From JAJEFO01 sp965221845 (GTDB lineage: Bacteria; Pseudomonadota; Alphaproteobacteria; Rhodobacterales; Rhodobacteraceae), in NCBI GenBank assembly GCA_965221845.1, contig OZ244919.1:2728001-2792000 (forward strand): a stretch of 64,000 bases of DNA, written 5' to 3'. Each line of letters opens with the position of its first letter. The first letter of the stretch is position 1. Below, piece by piece: positions 29,224-37,770 of the stretch. Both the position numbers and the translations under genes were made by a program. The notes under the pieces were generated by a model. That model made no database searches and was not told the origin of the DNA. It saw only the letters and a program-made list of their open reading frames with translations.

Positions 29224-30313
29224 CGTTCTCGCGCCCGGCCAAACCGTCGGCATACTCGGCGGCGGCCAGCTTGGGCGCATGCTCGCCATGTCGGCTGCAC
29301 GGCTGGGGTTGCGCGCGCATGTCTTCGAGCCTGGAGCGATGCCGCCGGCCGGCGAGGTTGCGGGAATGACCGTCACCGCCGGCTACCGCGACCGGGACGC
29401 GCTTGCGGCCTTCGCGAGCGGTGTCGACGTCGTCACCTACGAGTTCGAGAACGTTCCGGTCGAGGCGCTCGACCTGATCGAGGAGAGGGTGCCTGTCCGC
29501 CCCGGCCGGCAAGCGCTGGCCGTCAGCCAGGATCGCCTGGAGGAGAAGCGGTTCCTGAACGGGATCGGCCTGGCGACGGCCCCTTTCCGTCCTGTTGACC
29601 CGGCGTCGCCGGACGCCGTCGGCGCCCTGATGCAGGCCATGGACTCCGTCGGGCTTCCGGCCGTGCTGAAGACCCGCCGGCTTGGCTACGACGGCAAGGG
29701 CCAGGCGTGGATCGACGATCCGGACGGCAGCGCCGGCGCTCTTGCCGCCATGGCCGGCATGGAGGCCGTCCTGGAAGGGTTCGTCGCGTTCGAGCGGGAG
29801 ATCAGCGTCGTCGCGGCGCGCGGCGCCGACGGCCGGATCGCCTGCTTCGAGCCAGGCGAAAACGTCCACAGGGACGGCATCCTGCGCACGACCAGGGTTC
29901 CCGCGCGGATCGACGGGAAGACCCGGGAGCGCGCCCTGGAGATCGCGGCCGCGATCATGGGCGCGCTGGACTATTGCGGCGTGATCGGGGTGGAGCTGTT
30001 CGATACCGCGGCCGGGCTGGTCGTCAACGAGTTCGCGCCGCGCGTGCACAATTCAGGGCACTGGACCGAGGCCGGCGCCGTTGTCGACCAGTTCGAGCAG
30101 CATGTCCGCGCGGTGGCCGGCTGGCCCGTTGCCGACCCGATCCGGCATTCTGACGTCGAGATGACCAACCTCATAGGTAAGGACGTGGCTGACGTTCCTG
30201 CCATAGCCCGCGAGGACGGGGCGCGGATTCATCTTTACGGCAAGGCGGAGGCGAGGGCCGGACGCAAGATGGGGCACGTGACGCGGATTCTCGGTCCTGC
30301 GACGGGCGCGTGA
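29213..30313 (+). CDS. purK: N5-carboxyaminoimidazole ribonucleotide synthase
   Basis: This 366-residue ATP-grasp enzyme makes N5-CAIR from AIR, bicarbonate and ATP for PurE. It has QTVGILGGGQLGRMLAMSA, VVTYEFENVPVEAL, LKTRRLGYDGKGQAWI, and NEFAPRVHNSGHWTEAGAVV. The start is a GTG at 29213 inside the purE end, preceded by GAGGTG. It overlaps the following Nudix gene by 1 bp (TGATG). Confidence 0.96.
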   Translation: MRTDVLAPGQTVGILGGGQLGRMLAMSAARLGLRAHVFEPGAMPPAGEVAGMTVTAGYRDRDALAAFASGVDVVTYEFENVPVEALDLIEERVPVRPGRQALAVSQDRLEEKRFLNGIGLATAPFRPVDPASPDAVGALMQAMDSVGLPAVLKTRRLGYDGKGQAWIDDPDGSAGALAAMAGMEAVLEGFVAFEREISVVAARGADGRIACFEPGENVHRDGILRTTRVPARIDGKTRERALEIAAAIMGALDYCGVIGVELFDTAAGLVVNEFAPRVHNSGHWTEAGAVVDQFEQHVRAVAGWPVADPIRHSDVEMTNLIGKDVADVPAIAREDGARIHLYGKAEARAGRKMGHVTRILGPATGA

Positions 30314-30762
30314 TGGAAGAAGGGCCGCGCCTGTCGGTTCGGGGCATTGTCCTGCGGGAGGGCCGGCTGCTGATGGTCAATGCATGGCCCGACGGAAGGA
30401 GCGACCTCATCTGCGCGCCGGGCGGCGGCGTCCGAAGGGGCCAGTCCCTTCCCGACAATCTCGTCAGGGAGATCCACGAGGAAACCGGCCTGACCGTGCA
30501 GGTCGGCCCGGTCGTCCTGGTCAACGAGTTCCACGATCCTGCCGGCGCGTTTCACCAGGTTGACGTCTTCTTCCGCTGCCGGCTGGTCTCCGGCGATCCC
30601 GGCCGTGGCTGGACGGATCCCGCGGGCGTGGTCACCCGAACGCTGTGGCTGACCCGCCAGGAGCTGGCCGGCCACCGGCACAGGCCGGCGTCGCTTCCGG
30701 AAGCGGCCTGGGGCGAGGGCGGAGAGGCGGCCTACGATGCATTGGAGCCCGTCGTCAGATAG
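30313..30762 (+). CDS. Nudix hydrolase
   Basis: This 149-residue protein has the Nudix box in GGGVRRGQSLPDNLVREIHE followed by ETGL. The second conserved position, normally Glu (Gx5E), is Gln here, while the REIHEE core that binds metal is intact. Nudix enzymes split nucleoside diphosphate-linked compounds. Its substrate is unknown. The ATG overlaps the purK stop, so it is in the purEK operon; a GTG one codon upstream is possible. Confidence 0.88.
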   Translation: MEEGPRLSVRGIVLREGRLLMVNAWPDGRSDLICAPGGGVRRGQSLPDNLVREIHEETGLTVQVGPVVLVNEFHDPAGAFHQVDVFFRCRLVSGDPGRGWTDPAGVVTRTLWLTRQELAGHRHRPASLPEAAWGEGGEAAYDALEPVVR

Positions 30763-30801
30763 GTGATGGACAGTGCACGGTTCGCGACCTAACGTGTCGG
30801 C

Positions 30802-31548
30802 ATGGAACATCTTCGGCTTGGCGTGAACATCGACCATGTCGCGACCGTTCGGAACGCGCGGGGGGGTGACTATCCTGACCCGGTCCGTGCGGCGAAGCTC
30901 GCCGAGGACGCCGGTGCGGACGGAATCACGGCGCATCTCCGCGAAGACCGTCGCCACGTGACCGACCGTGACATCGAACGGCTGACAGAGGCGCTCGGCG
31001 TGCCGCTGAACTTCGAGATGGCGGCAACGGACGAGATGCAGGCCATTGCGTTGCGCCACAGGCCGCATGCCGTGTGCATCGTTCCCGAAAGGCGGGAGGA
31101 GCGCACGACCGAGGGCGGCCTGGAAGTGGCGCAGGACGAGAACCGCCTGGCGCATTTCATCGCGCCCTTGCGCGAGGCCGGTTCGCGCGTCTCGATCTTC
31201 ATTGCGGCGGAAGAGCGCCAGATCGAGGCCGCAAGCCGGATCGGCGCCCAGGTGATCGAGCTGCACACGGGCGCCTATTGCGACGCGCACGCCGAGGGCT
31301 GCATCGCCGAGCGTGACGCGGAGCTCGCCCGGCTCCGCGAGATGGCCGCCTTCGCGCGCATCCTCGGTCTGGAGGTTCACGCGGGTCACGGACTGACCTT
31401 CGGGACGGTCGCGCCGGTCGCCGCGCTGCCCGAGGTGCGCGAGCTGAACATCGGGCACTTCCTTGTGGGCGAGGCGGTCTTCGTCGGCCTTCACGCCGCG
31501 ATCAGGGAGATGCGGCGCATCATGGACGAAGCCCGCGGCGGCGCCTGA
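30802..31548 (+). CDS. pdxJ: pyridoxine 5'-phosphate synthase
   Basis: This 248-residue TIM-barrel enzyme joins 1-deoxyxylulose-5-phosphate and aminoacetone-phosphate to make vitamin B6. It has RLGVNIDHVATVRNARGG, GADGITAHLREDRRH, CIVPERREERTTEGGL, LHTGAYCDAH and VHAGHGLTFGTV. It follows the Nudix gene after 39 bp. PLP from this route supports enzymes such as metY and thrC in the window. Confidence 0.97.
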   Translation: MEHLRLGVNIDHVATVRNARGGDYPDPVRAAKLAEDAGADGITAHLREDRRHVTDRDIERLTEALGVPLNFEMAATDEMQAIALRHRPHAVCIVPERREERTTEGGLEVAQDENRLAHFIAPLREAGSRVSIFIAAEERQIEAASRIGAQVIELHTGAYCDAHAEGCIAERDAELARLREMAAFARILGLEVHAGHGLTFGTVAPVAALPEVRELNIGHFLVGEAVFVGLHAAIREMRRIMDEARGGA

Positions 31549-31557
31549 AGGCGCCAT

Positions 31558-31581
31558 GCGAGGCCGTTCCCGGGGCCTCGC
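31558..31581. terminator. hairpin between convergent pdxJ and metY
   Basis: GCGAGGCC (31558-31565) and GGCCTCGC (31574-31581) form a perfect 8-bp stem with an 8-nt loop, in the 44 bp between the two stop codons. It can act for both genes. Confidence 0.55.
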
Positions 31582-31592
31582 GTCTTCCCGGC

Positions 31593-32882
31593 CTATGCGG
31601 TGGCCTTGGCGAGCGCCTGGTCCAGATCCGCGATGATGTCGTCCGGATCCTCGATGCCGATCGAAAGCCTGACAACGTTCGGCAACGCGCCCGAAGCGGC
31701 CCTCTGCTCGTCGGTCAGCTGGCGGTGCGTCGTCGAAGCCGAGTGGATGATCAGTGAGCGCGCGTCGCCGAGGTTGGCCACGTGGCTGAACAGCTCGACG
31801 GAATCCACGAGCTTCACGCAGGCGTCATAGCCTCCCTTGACCGCGAAGGTGAACAGGGCGCCCGCCCCCTTGGGGCATATGCGCCCGACCCGGTCGAAAT
31901 ACGGCGAGCTCTCGAGACCGGCGTAGGTCACGCTCTCGATCCGGTCGTCGGCTTCCAGCCAGCTGGCCACCGCTTTCGCGTTCGCCACGTGCCTCTGCAT
32001 GCGGAGCGACAGTGATTCCGTCCCCATCAAGGTGTAGTGCGCGCCCTGCGGGTTCATCGTCATGCCAAGGTCACGGAGCCCGACGGCGATCGAGTGAAAC
32101 GTGAAGGCCATCGGCCCGAGCGCCTCGTGGAACTTGAGGCCGTGATAGGCCGGTTCGGGCTCCGACAGCGACGGGAACTTGCCGGATGCGGACCAGTCGA
32201 ACTTGCCCGAGTCCACCAGGGCGCCGCCTGTCACTGTTCCGTTGCCGGTGAGATACTTGGTCGTGGAGTGCACGACGAGGGTCGCACCGAACTCGATCGG
32301 ACGGCAGAGGTATGGGGAGGCCGAAGTGTTGTCGACGATGAGCGGCAGCCCGACCTCTTCGGCGAGCCTGCCGATGGCGTCGAGGTCGGTGATGTAGCCG
32401 CCCGGGTTGGCTATCGACTCGCAGAAGATCGCGCGCGTGCTCTCGTCCACCGCTGACCTGACCGCGTCAATGTCGTCGAAGTCCACCAGCCTGGCCGACC
32501 AGCCGAACCGCCTGATGGTCTGGGTGAGCTGCGTGTACGTCCCGCCATAGAGGCGGGTTGACGCCACGACGTTGCATCCCGGCATCATCAGCGGGAAGAG
32601 GGCCATGATCTGCGCCGCATGGCCGGAAGAGCAGCAGACGCCGCCGGCGGCGCCCTCAAGCGTGGCGATGCGCTCGGCAAGCGCGGCCACCGTAGGGTTG
32701 GTCAGCCGGGAATAGATCCAGCCCACTTCCTGGAGGTTGAACAGGGCGGCGGCATGTTCGGCATCGCGGAACACGAAGGCGGTCGACTGGTAGATGGGCA
32801 TCTGGCGCGCGCCGGTCGCCGAGTCTGGCGTGTTGCCTGCGTGCACCTGCAATGTGTCGAAGCCGTGTGGATGGTCGGACAT
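31593..32882 (-). CDS. metY: O-acetylhomoserine sulfhydrylase (PLP-dependent)
   Basis: This 429-residue enzyme most likely makes homocysteine from O-acetylhomoserine and sulfide. It opens FDTLQVHAGNTPDSATGARQ and PIYQSTAFVFRD. The PLP lysine is in HSTTKYLTGNGTVTGGALVD, the landmark of the MetY group within Cys/Met metabolism enzymes. The start has a GAGGGGAG site. I looked upstream for a SAM-II riboswitch, common before this gene in alphaproteobacteria, and did not find one. Confidence 0.93.
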   Translation of the reverse strand: MSDHPHGFDTLQVHAGNTPDSATGARQMPIYQSTAFVFRDAEHAAALFNLQEVGWIYSRLTNPTVAALAERIATLEGAAGGVCCSSGHAAQIMALFPLMMPGCNVVASTRLYGGTYTQLTQTIRRFGWSARLVDFDDIDAVRSAVDESTRAIFCESIANPGGYITDLDAIGRLAEEVGLPLIVDNTSASPYLCRPIEFGATLVVHSTTKYLTGNGTVTGGALVDSGKFDWSASGKFPSLSEPEPAYHGLKFHEALGPMAFTFHSIAVGLRDLGMTMNPQGAHYTLMGTESLSLRMQRHVANAKAVASWLEADDRIESVTYAGLESSPYFDRVGRICPKGAGALFTFAVKGGYDACVKLVDSVELFSHVANLGDARSLIIHSASTTHRQLTDEQRAASGALPNVVRLSIGIEDPDDIIADLDQALAKATA

Positions 32883-32983
32883 GTCGCTGCTCCCCTCGTT
32901 CCCGATTGCCGCGCGAACCTATTCGGGGTCCGGTTGCGCTGCAACGGGAATTTGCCGCGCGAGTCGGCGCGTGCGGCGGTCCG

Positions 32984-33802
32984 TCATGCCGGGCCGGTCT
33001 CGGCAGCTCCCGGGAGCGGCGCCCATGCCGGCGCACGCTTGTCGATGAACGCTCCTATGCCTTCCCTGGAATCCCGTTCAAGCAGGTTTTCGACCATGAC
33101 GCCGGCAGCATGGGCATAGGCCTCGCCGAGCGGCATTTCGAGCTGCCTGTAGAACGCTTCCTTGCCGATCTTCAGAGTCGAGGGAGACTTCGACGCGATC
33201 TGTCCGGCCAGCTCCGCCGTGGCCGCCGCCAGCCGTCCTGGCTCCACGACGCGATTCACGAGGCCGAGCGCGTGGGCGCCTTCCGCGGGAACGGTCTCGC
33301 CTGTCAGCAGCATCTCCATCGCGGGCTTGCGCCCGACGTTGCGCGACAGGGCGACCATCGGCGTCGAGCAGAACAGCCCGATGTTGACTCCGGGGGTGGC
33401 GAAGCCGGCCTCCGAGGAGGCCACGGCCAGGTCGCAGGACGCGACAAGCTGGCAGCCTGCTGCCGTGGCGACGCCTTGAACGGACGCGATGACGGGCTTC
33501 GGGCATCGGACAAGGGCCTGCATCATGTCCGAGCATGCCGCCATGGCGCGTTCGAAGAACGCCCGGCCGCCGTCAGGCTCCTTCCTTGCCCGGGTGATTT
33601 CCTTCAGGTCGTGACCCGCCGAGAAGACCGGGCCTTCCGCCGCAATGACGATGACATGGACGCCGCTGTCCGCAGCCAGTTCGTTCGTGGACTGGCGTAG
33701 CCGGTCGATCAGTTCCAGCGACAAGGCGTTGCCGCGCCCGGGACGGTTGAGCCGCATCTCCGCGACGGCGCCGGTTCGGGACCTCAGCAGGATGTCGTCC
33801 AT
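32984..33802 (-). CDS. enoyl-CoA hydratase/isomerase family protein
   Basis: This 272-residue crotonase-fold protein has LNRPGRGNALSLELIDRLRQ, the first oxyanion-hole motif VFSAGHDLKEI, and GVATAAGCQLVASCDLAVAS. The catalytic acid positions of true hydratases (two Glu) are not evident: the second loop reads FATPGVNIGLFCSTP. This pattern is like the ECHDC3/EchA-like subgroup of uncertain activity. It follows the same strand as metY with 101 bp between them. Confidence 0.85.
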   Translation of the reverse strand: MDDILLRSRTGAVAEMRLNRPGRGNALSLELIDRLRQSTNELAADSGVHVIVIAAEGPVFSAGHDLKEITRARKEPDGGRAFFERAMAACSDMMQALVRCPKPVIASVQGVATAAGCQLVASCDLAVASSEAGFATPGVNIGLFCSTPMVALSRNVGRKPAMEMLLTGETVPAEGAHALGLVNRVVEPGRLAAATAELAGQIASKSPSTLKIGKEAFYRQLEMPLGEAYAHAAGVMVENLLERDSREGIGAFIDKRAPAWAPLPGAAETGPA

Positions 33803-33910
33803 GTCGCGGACCCTCTGGCGTTTCGCGGAACGGCTCGGCGTTCTGGGGATTGTGGACCGGATGCGCGGAAATGGCCATAGCCGCGGCCGGGTGCGGCCCG
33901 GATCTGTCAT

Positions 33911-34224
33911 GGGCGTGATTCTCATATGGCGCCCAGTTGCGAGACATTCTCGATTTGAGGATTGCCGGTCCCTTGGACCATGTCCCACGCGCGACCAAAG
34001 CGATCGGGGAGTGCCAGAGCCCGCAGCGAGAGGATTGCCTCGCCGCCTGGCATGCTCCAGGTCATGCCCGACCCCTTGAGGCGCTGCGTCACGAGAGCCT
34101 TGTTCGTCGATTCGACCGGACATGGGCCGCGCTGGCGCCCCGCCTGAGCCGCAGCGGCGGCTGGAAGCCCCCGGAATGCGCCAACGAAAACCGGCCAGTT
34201 GAGCGGATCGCGCTCGCTGCCTGA
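33911..34224. mobile_element. two ISKra4-like transposase tails joined head to head
   Basis: On the complement strand 34117-33922 reads VESTNKALVTQRLKGSGMTW, then MPGGEAILSLRALALPDRFG and RAWDMV, a transposase C-terminus. It is followed by the terminal repeat GGGCGTGATTCTCATATGG (33911-33929), which resembles the ends of the element at 10544-12168. On the plus strand 34108-34224 reads RFDRTWAALAPRL, then GGWKPPECANENRPVERIAL, a second C-terminus homologous to that of the 10.5 kb element. The two meet at about 34108-34120. Both lack the rest of the gene. Confidence 0.7.
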
Positions 34225-34247
34225 TTCGCGAAAAGAAAGACCAGGAA

Positions 34248-34573
34248 GTGGCGTTGTCCGAACCTTCGAAAGAGGAGGCCAAGGCATGGCGCCAACGAGA
34301 GCAGGACCGCAAGGGTGCGGCCAACATCAGTTTCGCGGCCCGCAAGAACGATGATGACCTGAACTATCTCGGCATGGATCACCTGGCGAAATCAATCGAG
34401 GGGAAGGGTGCCTGCGGCAAGAACGCCTCTCTGGTCAAGGACGCCGTGAACTGCAAGCCGGTGCGCAATGCGGTCGGGCATGCCGTATTGCTGACTGGCA
34501 ACGCGAAGCATCACCTGTCGTTGACTTTCGAGAGAACATATAGGGGCGGATACGCACGCTCCTGAAAGACTGA
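34248..34573 (+). pseudogene. C-terminal fragment of an unidentified (defence-like?) protein
   Basis: The frame from 34248 reads EEAKAWRQREQDRKGAANIS, DDDLNYLGMDHLAKSIEGKG and KPVRNAVGHAVLLTGNAKHH. The natural end appears one frame over after a shift near 34537: ENI, a TAG stop, then GRIRTLLKD and a stop at 34571-34573. So there is at least one frameshift and one nonsense change. I recall similar C-termini in large GHKL-type ATP-binding proteins of accessory loci, but this is weak. No N-terminal part remains; the ISKra4 tail abuts it. Confidence 0.4.
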
Positions 34574-34653
34574 AGTGTGGAGATGGAATACGTGCAACCG
34601 TGACGTCATTGAAGCGTCTGGGCGCATGCCGGCAATTCGGATACTGATGCGCG

Positions 34654-34911
34654 ATGCACGTGGAGATCGCCAGGAGAATGGACGAGATCACGGAGCTGTG
34701 CCGCAGCCAGCACGTGCTGCGGCTCGAGATCTTCGGCTTCGCCGCGCCCGGGAACGACTTCGATCCGGCGAGGGGCGACGCGGACTTCCTGGTGGAATTC
34801 GATAGGTCACGCGACGCAGTCCCGGTCCTGCTTGCAGAGGCGCCGTGCCGAACGATAAGCCGCGGTCTTGAGGCAAAATGCGAGTTGCGAGGCCATTCTC
34901 CATGTCATTGA
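34654..34911 (+). pseudogene. MNT-type nucleotidyltransferase (antitoxin-like), truncated and lacking its motif serine
   Basis: The 85-residue frame starts MHVEIARRMDEITELCRSQH and LRLEIFGFAAPGNDFDP, then DADFLVEFDRSRDAVP. Minimal nucleotidyltransferases, often the antitoxin of HEPN/MNT pairs, have GS at the phosphate loop and DxD for metal. Here DAD is kept, but GS has become GF, and the usual Arg is Pro. The end after the DxD strand is unlike the family and is cut short. No HEPN partner lies next to it. Most likely a dead remnant. Confidence 0.6.
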
Positions 34912-34924
34912 AGGATCGAACGTG

Positions 34925-35515
34925 ATGAAGGTCGTTCTCGACGCAAAGCGCGGTTCCGCGTACAATGACGAACTTGCATCCCACTACCATTTTCCTTCGA
35001 GATATCTCGGGACATTGGAGTCCGCCCGAGGTGACTGGGCTGTTTTTCGCCGGCCTCGAGACGGCGGGGAGGGCATCGCCTACTTTGGTGTGGGACGGAT
35101 CACCAAGATCGCGCTGGACCAGGCAAGCGCCAAGTATCGTTACGCATTGATCGCAGACTACCTGCCCTTCCCGAACCCGGTGCCCTGGAAACCCGACGGG
35201 CAATATGCCGAACGGCCTCTTCGCAAGATCGAGAACGCAGGCTCGCGGGTCGGCACCTACCTCCGTGGCCGCTCCGTGCGCAGTCTCGACGACGCTGACT
35301 TTGACGCGATCGTTGATTTCGGTCTCCGAGGGATCTACGACCCTTCCAGTGTCAGGCGATGGTGGACAAATGGCATGCCGCCCATCGACGAGGCTGGAGA
35401 TGCCCGCCCCAGGGAAACACGCTTGATCGACAGATCCGTACGCGATGCTGCATTCCGCAAGCTCGTTTGCGAGGCCTATGAAGACCGATGTGCAGTGACT
35501 CGCCTAAGAGCTTGA
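34925..35515 (+). pseudogene. HNH endonuclease gene, 5' part (split by insertion at 35508)
   Basis: The frame encodes MKVVLDAKRGSAYNDELASH, YHFPSRYLGTLESARGDWAV, GEGIAYFGVGRITKIAL and YALIADYLPF, then a helical middle and CAVTRL, the start of the HNH domain, where it runs into the insertion and stops after two foreign codons. Its 3' part resumes at 37771-38082. The N-terminal YHFPxRY...GDW..F..PR.GG...Y.GVGRI pattern resembles small β-barrel (PUA/EVE/SRA-like) reader domains found on modification-dependent nucleases; this is inference. Joined, the protein would be 296 residues. Confidence 0.8.
35504..35508. repeat. CTAAG target duplication, left copy
   Basis: CTAAG here is repeated at 37771-37775 on the other side of the IS5-family insertion. 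In the uninterrupted gene one copy encodes the CTA AGG (Leu-Arg) junction of the HNH domain. Confidence 0.75.
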
Positions 35516-35645
35516 ATCATAATTCCCCCCGTTCCACTCTGAAGTGCAACACCTGATGCAGTGTTCCTGGTCGTTCGGCGACACATGATGTTGCGAATCG
35601 GCCAGGCGGCGACGACAGTCCCTGTGATGAAGCAAGGAGACTGTC

Positions 35646-36605
35646 ATGCCCGAGGGCCATCGCCACCTGACCTATGCGGAACGCTGCCAGATCCACGCCC
35701 TGAGGAAAAGCGGGCTTTCCGGCCCGGCGATCGCCCGCCGGCCCGGCCGCGACCGCACGACGGTCTGGCGCGAGGTGCGGCGCAACTCCGGCAGGCGCGG
35801 CTACCGCCACAAGCAAGCCCAGCGCAAGGCGGACAGGCGCCGCAGCGCGGCCTCGTCGGTGGCGCGCAAGATGACGCCGGAGCCGTGGCGCATGGCGGAG
35901 GAGCGGCTGGCCGAGGGCTGGAGCCCCGAGCAGGTCAGCGGGCGCCTCCGCAAGGAGGGCGCGCCGATGGCGGGGCGTCAGTGGATCTACGAGCGCATCC
36001 ACGCCGACCGGAAGGCCGGCGGCGGTCTCTGGCGGCATCTCCGCCGCCGCGGCAGGAAGCCGAACTGGAAGGGCGGGGCCCACGCGGGCCGCGGCCACAT
36101 CCCGGGCCGGGTGGACATCTCCGAGCGCCCGGACGTCGTGGAGGCGAAGGAACGGGTCGGCGACTGGGAGGCCGACACCATTGTGGGCAAGGGCCACAGC
36201 GGCGCGCTTGTCTCCCTGGTGGACAGGGCGTCCAGGCACACGCTGCTCGAAAGGGTCGAGAGGAAGACGGCGGACGCGGTCGGCTCGGCCATGACCGGCA
36301 TGCTGGGCCCTCTCCCCGTGCACACGGTCACCGCGGACAACGGCAAGGAGTTCGCGGGCCATGCCAGGGTGGCCGAGGCGCTGGGCGCGGGGTTCTTCTT
36401 CGCGCGCCCGTACCACTCCTGGGAGCGCGGCCTGAACGAGCACGTGAACGGGCTGGTGCGGGAGTGGTTCCCGAAGGGCACGGACTTCCGCAAGGTGACG
36501 GACGCAGAGGTGCAGGCCGTCCAGGACCGCCTCAACGCGCGGCCGCGCAAGGCGCTGGGCTACCTCACCCCGTCCGAGGCCTTCCACCAGGCGCAGCCGC
36601 CCTGA
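35646..36605 (+). CDS. IS30-family transposase, intact
   Basis: This 319-residue protein opens MPEGHRHLTYAERCQIHALR, then SGLSGPAIARRPGRDRTTVW, the IS30 helix-turn-helix. The DDE catalytic core follows: VGDWEADTIVGKGHSGALVS (first Asp), VHTVTADNGKEFAGHA (second Asp) and SWERGLNEHVNGLVREWFPK (Glu). Length and all catalytic residues are normal, so this copy could still be active. An ATG at 35646 follows AAGGAGACTGTC. Confidence 0.95.
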   Translation: MPEGHRHLTYAERCQIHALRKSGLSGPAIARRPGRDRTTVWREVRRNSGRRGYRHKQAQRKADRRRSAASSVARKMTPEPWRMAEERLAEGWSPEQVSGRLRKEGAPMAGRQWIYERIHADRKAGGGLWRHLRRRGRKPNWKGGAHAGRGHIPGRVDISERPDVVEAKERVGDWEADTIVGKGHSGALVSLVDRASRHTLLERVERKTADAVGSAMTGMLGPLPVHTVTADNGKEFAGHARVAEALGAGFFFARPYHSWERGLNEHVNGLVREWFPKGTDFRKVTDAEVQAVQDRLNARPRKALGYLTPSEAFHQAQPP

Positions 36606-36650
36606 GGGGGCCGTTCCGGGGCCGCCGGGGGCGGCTCCGAGGGGAGATGC

Positions 36651-36721
36651 GCGCTGTCCGCGGCCCGCCGTCCTCCGGTCGGGCTCCGCCCTCCCTGCGT
36701 CCGGCGGGCCGCGGACAGCGC
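36651..36721. repeat. 19-bp inverted repeat in the IS30 3' region
   Basis: GCGCTGTCCGCGGCCCGCC (36651-36669) and its exact complement (36703-36721) flank a 33-nt loop, 46 bp after the transposase stop. The same structure occurs in the second copy near 41115-41190. It may stop outside transcription or bind transposase. Confidence 0.7.
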
Positions 36722-36845
36722 CCGGCAGGGCTTGCACCGCCCCGGAAGACTGGCTACGCCTCCCGGTGAAGGGACCGCCGCCGCTCGGGCTTCGCCCCTC
36801 GCTGGCTGATGTTGCACTTCGGAGTGGAAGCGGCGTATCAATATG

Positions 36846-37692
36846 TTAAGAGATTCCAGCCGCCTGGCCCCGCGCCACCCGCCGCATCAGGAACCGGCAC
36901 GCCGCGAGCTGCGCCCAGGCCAGCGAACTCTCCAGCGTCCGCTCGAAGTCCTTCGCCAGACGCCGGCACCGCGACATCCACGCAAACGTCCGCTCCACCA
37001 CCCAGCGGCGGTACAGGACCGTGAAGCCCCTTGTTTCCCTGGGCCGCTGGACGATCTCGACGATCGACCCCAGGCCGTGCTCCGCCAGCGCGGCCTCGAG
37101 CTTCGGACCCGCGTAGCCGCCGTCCGCCCACAGCTTCGTCACCTGCGGCGCCTTCTCCAGCATCGCCAGGATGACGGCCGGCGCCCCGTCCCGGTCCTGC
37201 ACGTCCGCCTCCGTAGCACGCGCACCGCGATCGGGAACCCCTCGACGTCCACCGTCAGGTGCCGCTTCCTGCCCTTGACCTTCCTGCCCGCGTCGCAACC
37301 CGCCGGCCCGCCCGCCTCCGTCGTCTTCACCGACTGGCTGTCGATCGCGGCCGCCGTCGGCTGCGCCTCGCGCCCCGCCTGCGCGCGGCCCAGCGTGCGC
37401 AGCGCGTCCAGCATCCGTTCCAGGACGCCGTTGTCGCGCCACGCGCAGGAGTGGTTCTGGACGGTCGCAGAGGGCGGAAAGCACTTGGGAATCGCCCGCC
37501 ACTGGCATCCCGTCCCCGGCATGCACTGGATCGCGTCGGACGTCTCGCGCAGGTCGGTCGTCCGGCGGCGGCCAAGCTTCGCCGGGGCCGGAAGCAGCGG
37601 CTCGACCAGAAGCCATTCCTCGTCGGCCGGTCGGTTTCATGTCGCTCCGACTTGCGGTCATGCTCTTCGCGGGTGGTCTCGTCCCAGGCCAT
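36846..37692 (-). pseudogene. IS5-family transposase, frameshifted
   Basis: On the complement strand the product runs through three frames. These are MAWDETTREEHDRKSERHET; then EEWLLVEPLLPAPAKLGRRR, MPGTGCQWRAIPKCFPPSAT, AAAIDSQSVKTTEAGG and GRKVKGRKRHLTVDVEGFPI; then KLWADGGYAGPKLEAALAEH and VVERTFAWMSRCRRLAKDFE to the stop. The motifs are those of IS427-group IS5 transposases. One of the two frame changes could be the programmed shift known in this group, but there are two, so the copy is probably inactive. Confidence 0.8.
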
Positions 37693-37770
37693 TGTGTCCT
37701 CCTTGTCTGGGTGGAAACTGACAGGGATTTGCCACATCTGGGGGAGGCCATCCACATTTTAGGTCAAGCT

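Larger units (their letters stand above)
35526..36835 (+). mobile_element. intact IS30-family element
   Basis: The 1310-bp element has imperfect terminal inverted repeats: the left end contains GTTCCACTCTGAAGTGCAAC (from 35531), and the right end is the complement of CTTCCACTCCGAAGTGCAAC. Boundaries were set by comparing with the second copy at 41001-43770; both share sequence out to CCCCCG on one side and CGGCG on the other. It carries an intact transposase gene and a large hairpin downstream of it. Confidence 0.85.
35509..37770 (-). mobile_element. IS5-family (IS427-like) element inserted in the HNH gene and carrying a nested IS30
   Basis: The outer ends are AGCTTGA (35509-35515) and its complement TCAAGCT (37764-37770), just inside the CTAAG duplication. 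The transposase lies on the complement strand at 36846-37692. The left-hand end is separated from the body by an IS30 inserted at about 35526-36835. Without the IS30 the element is about 950 bp, normal for IS427-type members. Confidence 0.75.

Noticed and set aside
32883..32983. SAM-II riboswitch before metY
   Set aside because: The 101-bp leader lacks the conserved SAM-II stem and the pseudoknot bases; only a short GTTGCAGCGCAACC palindrome is present.
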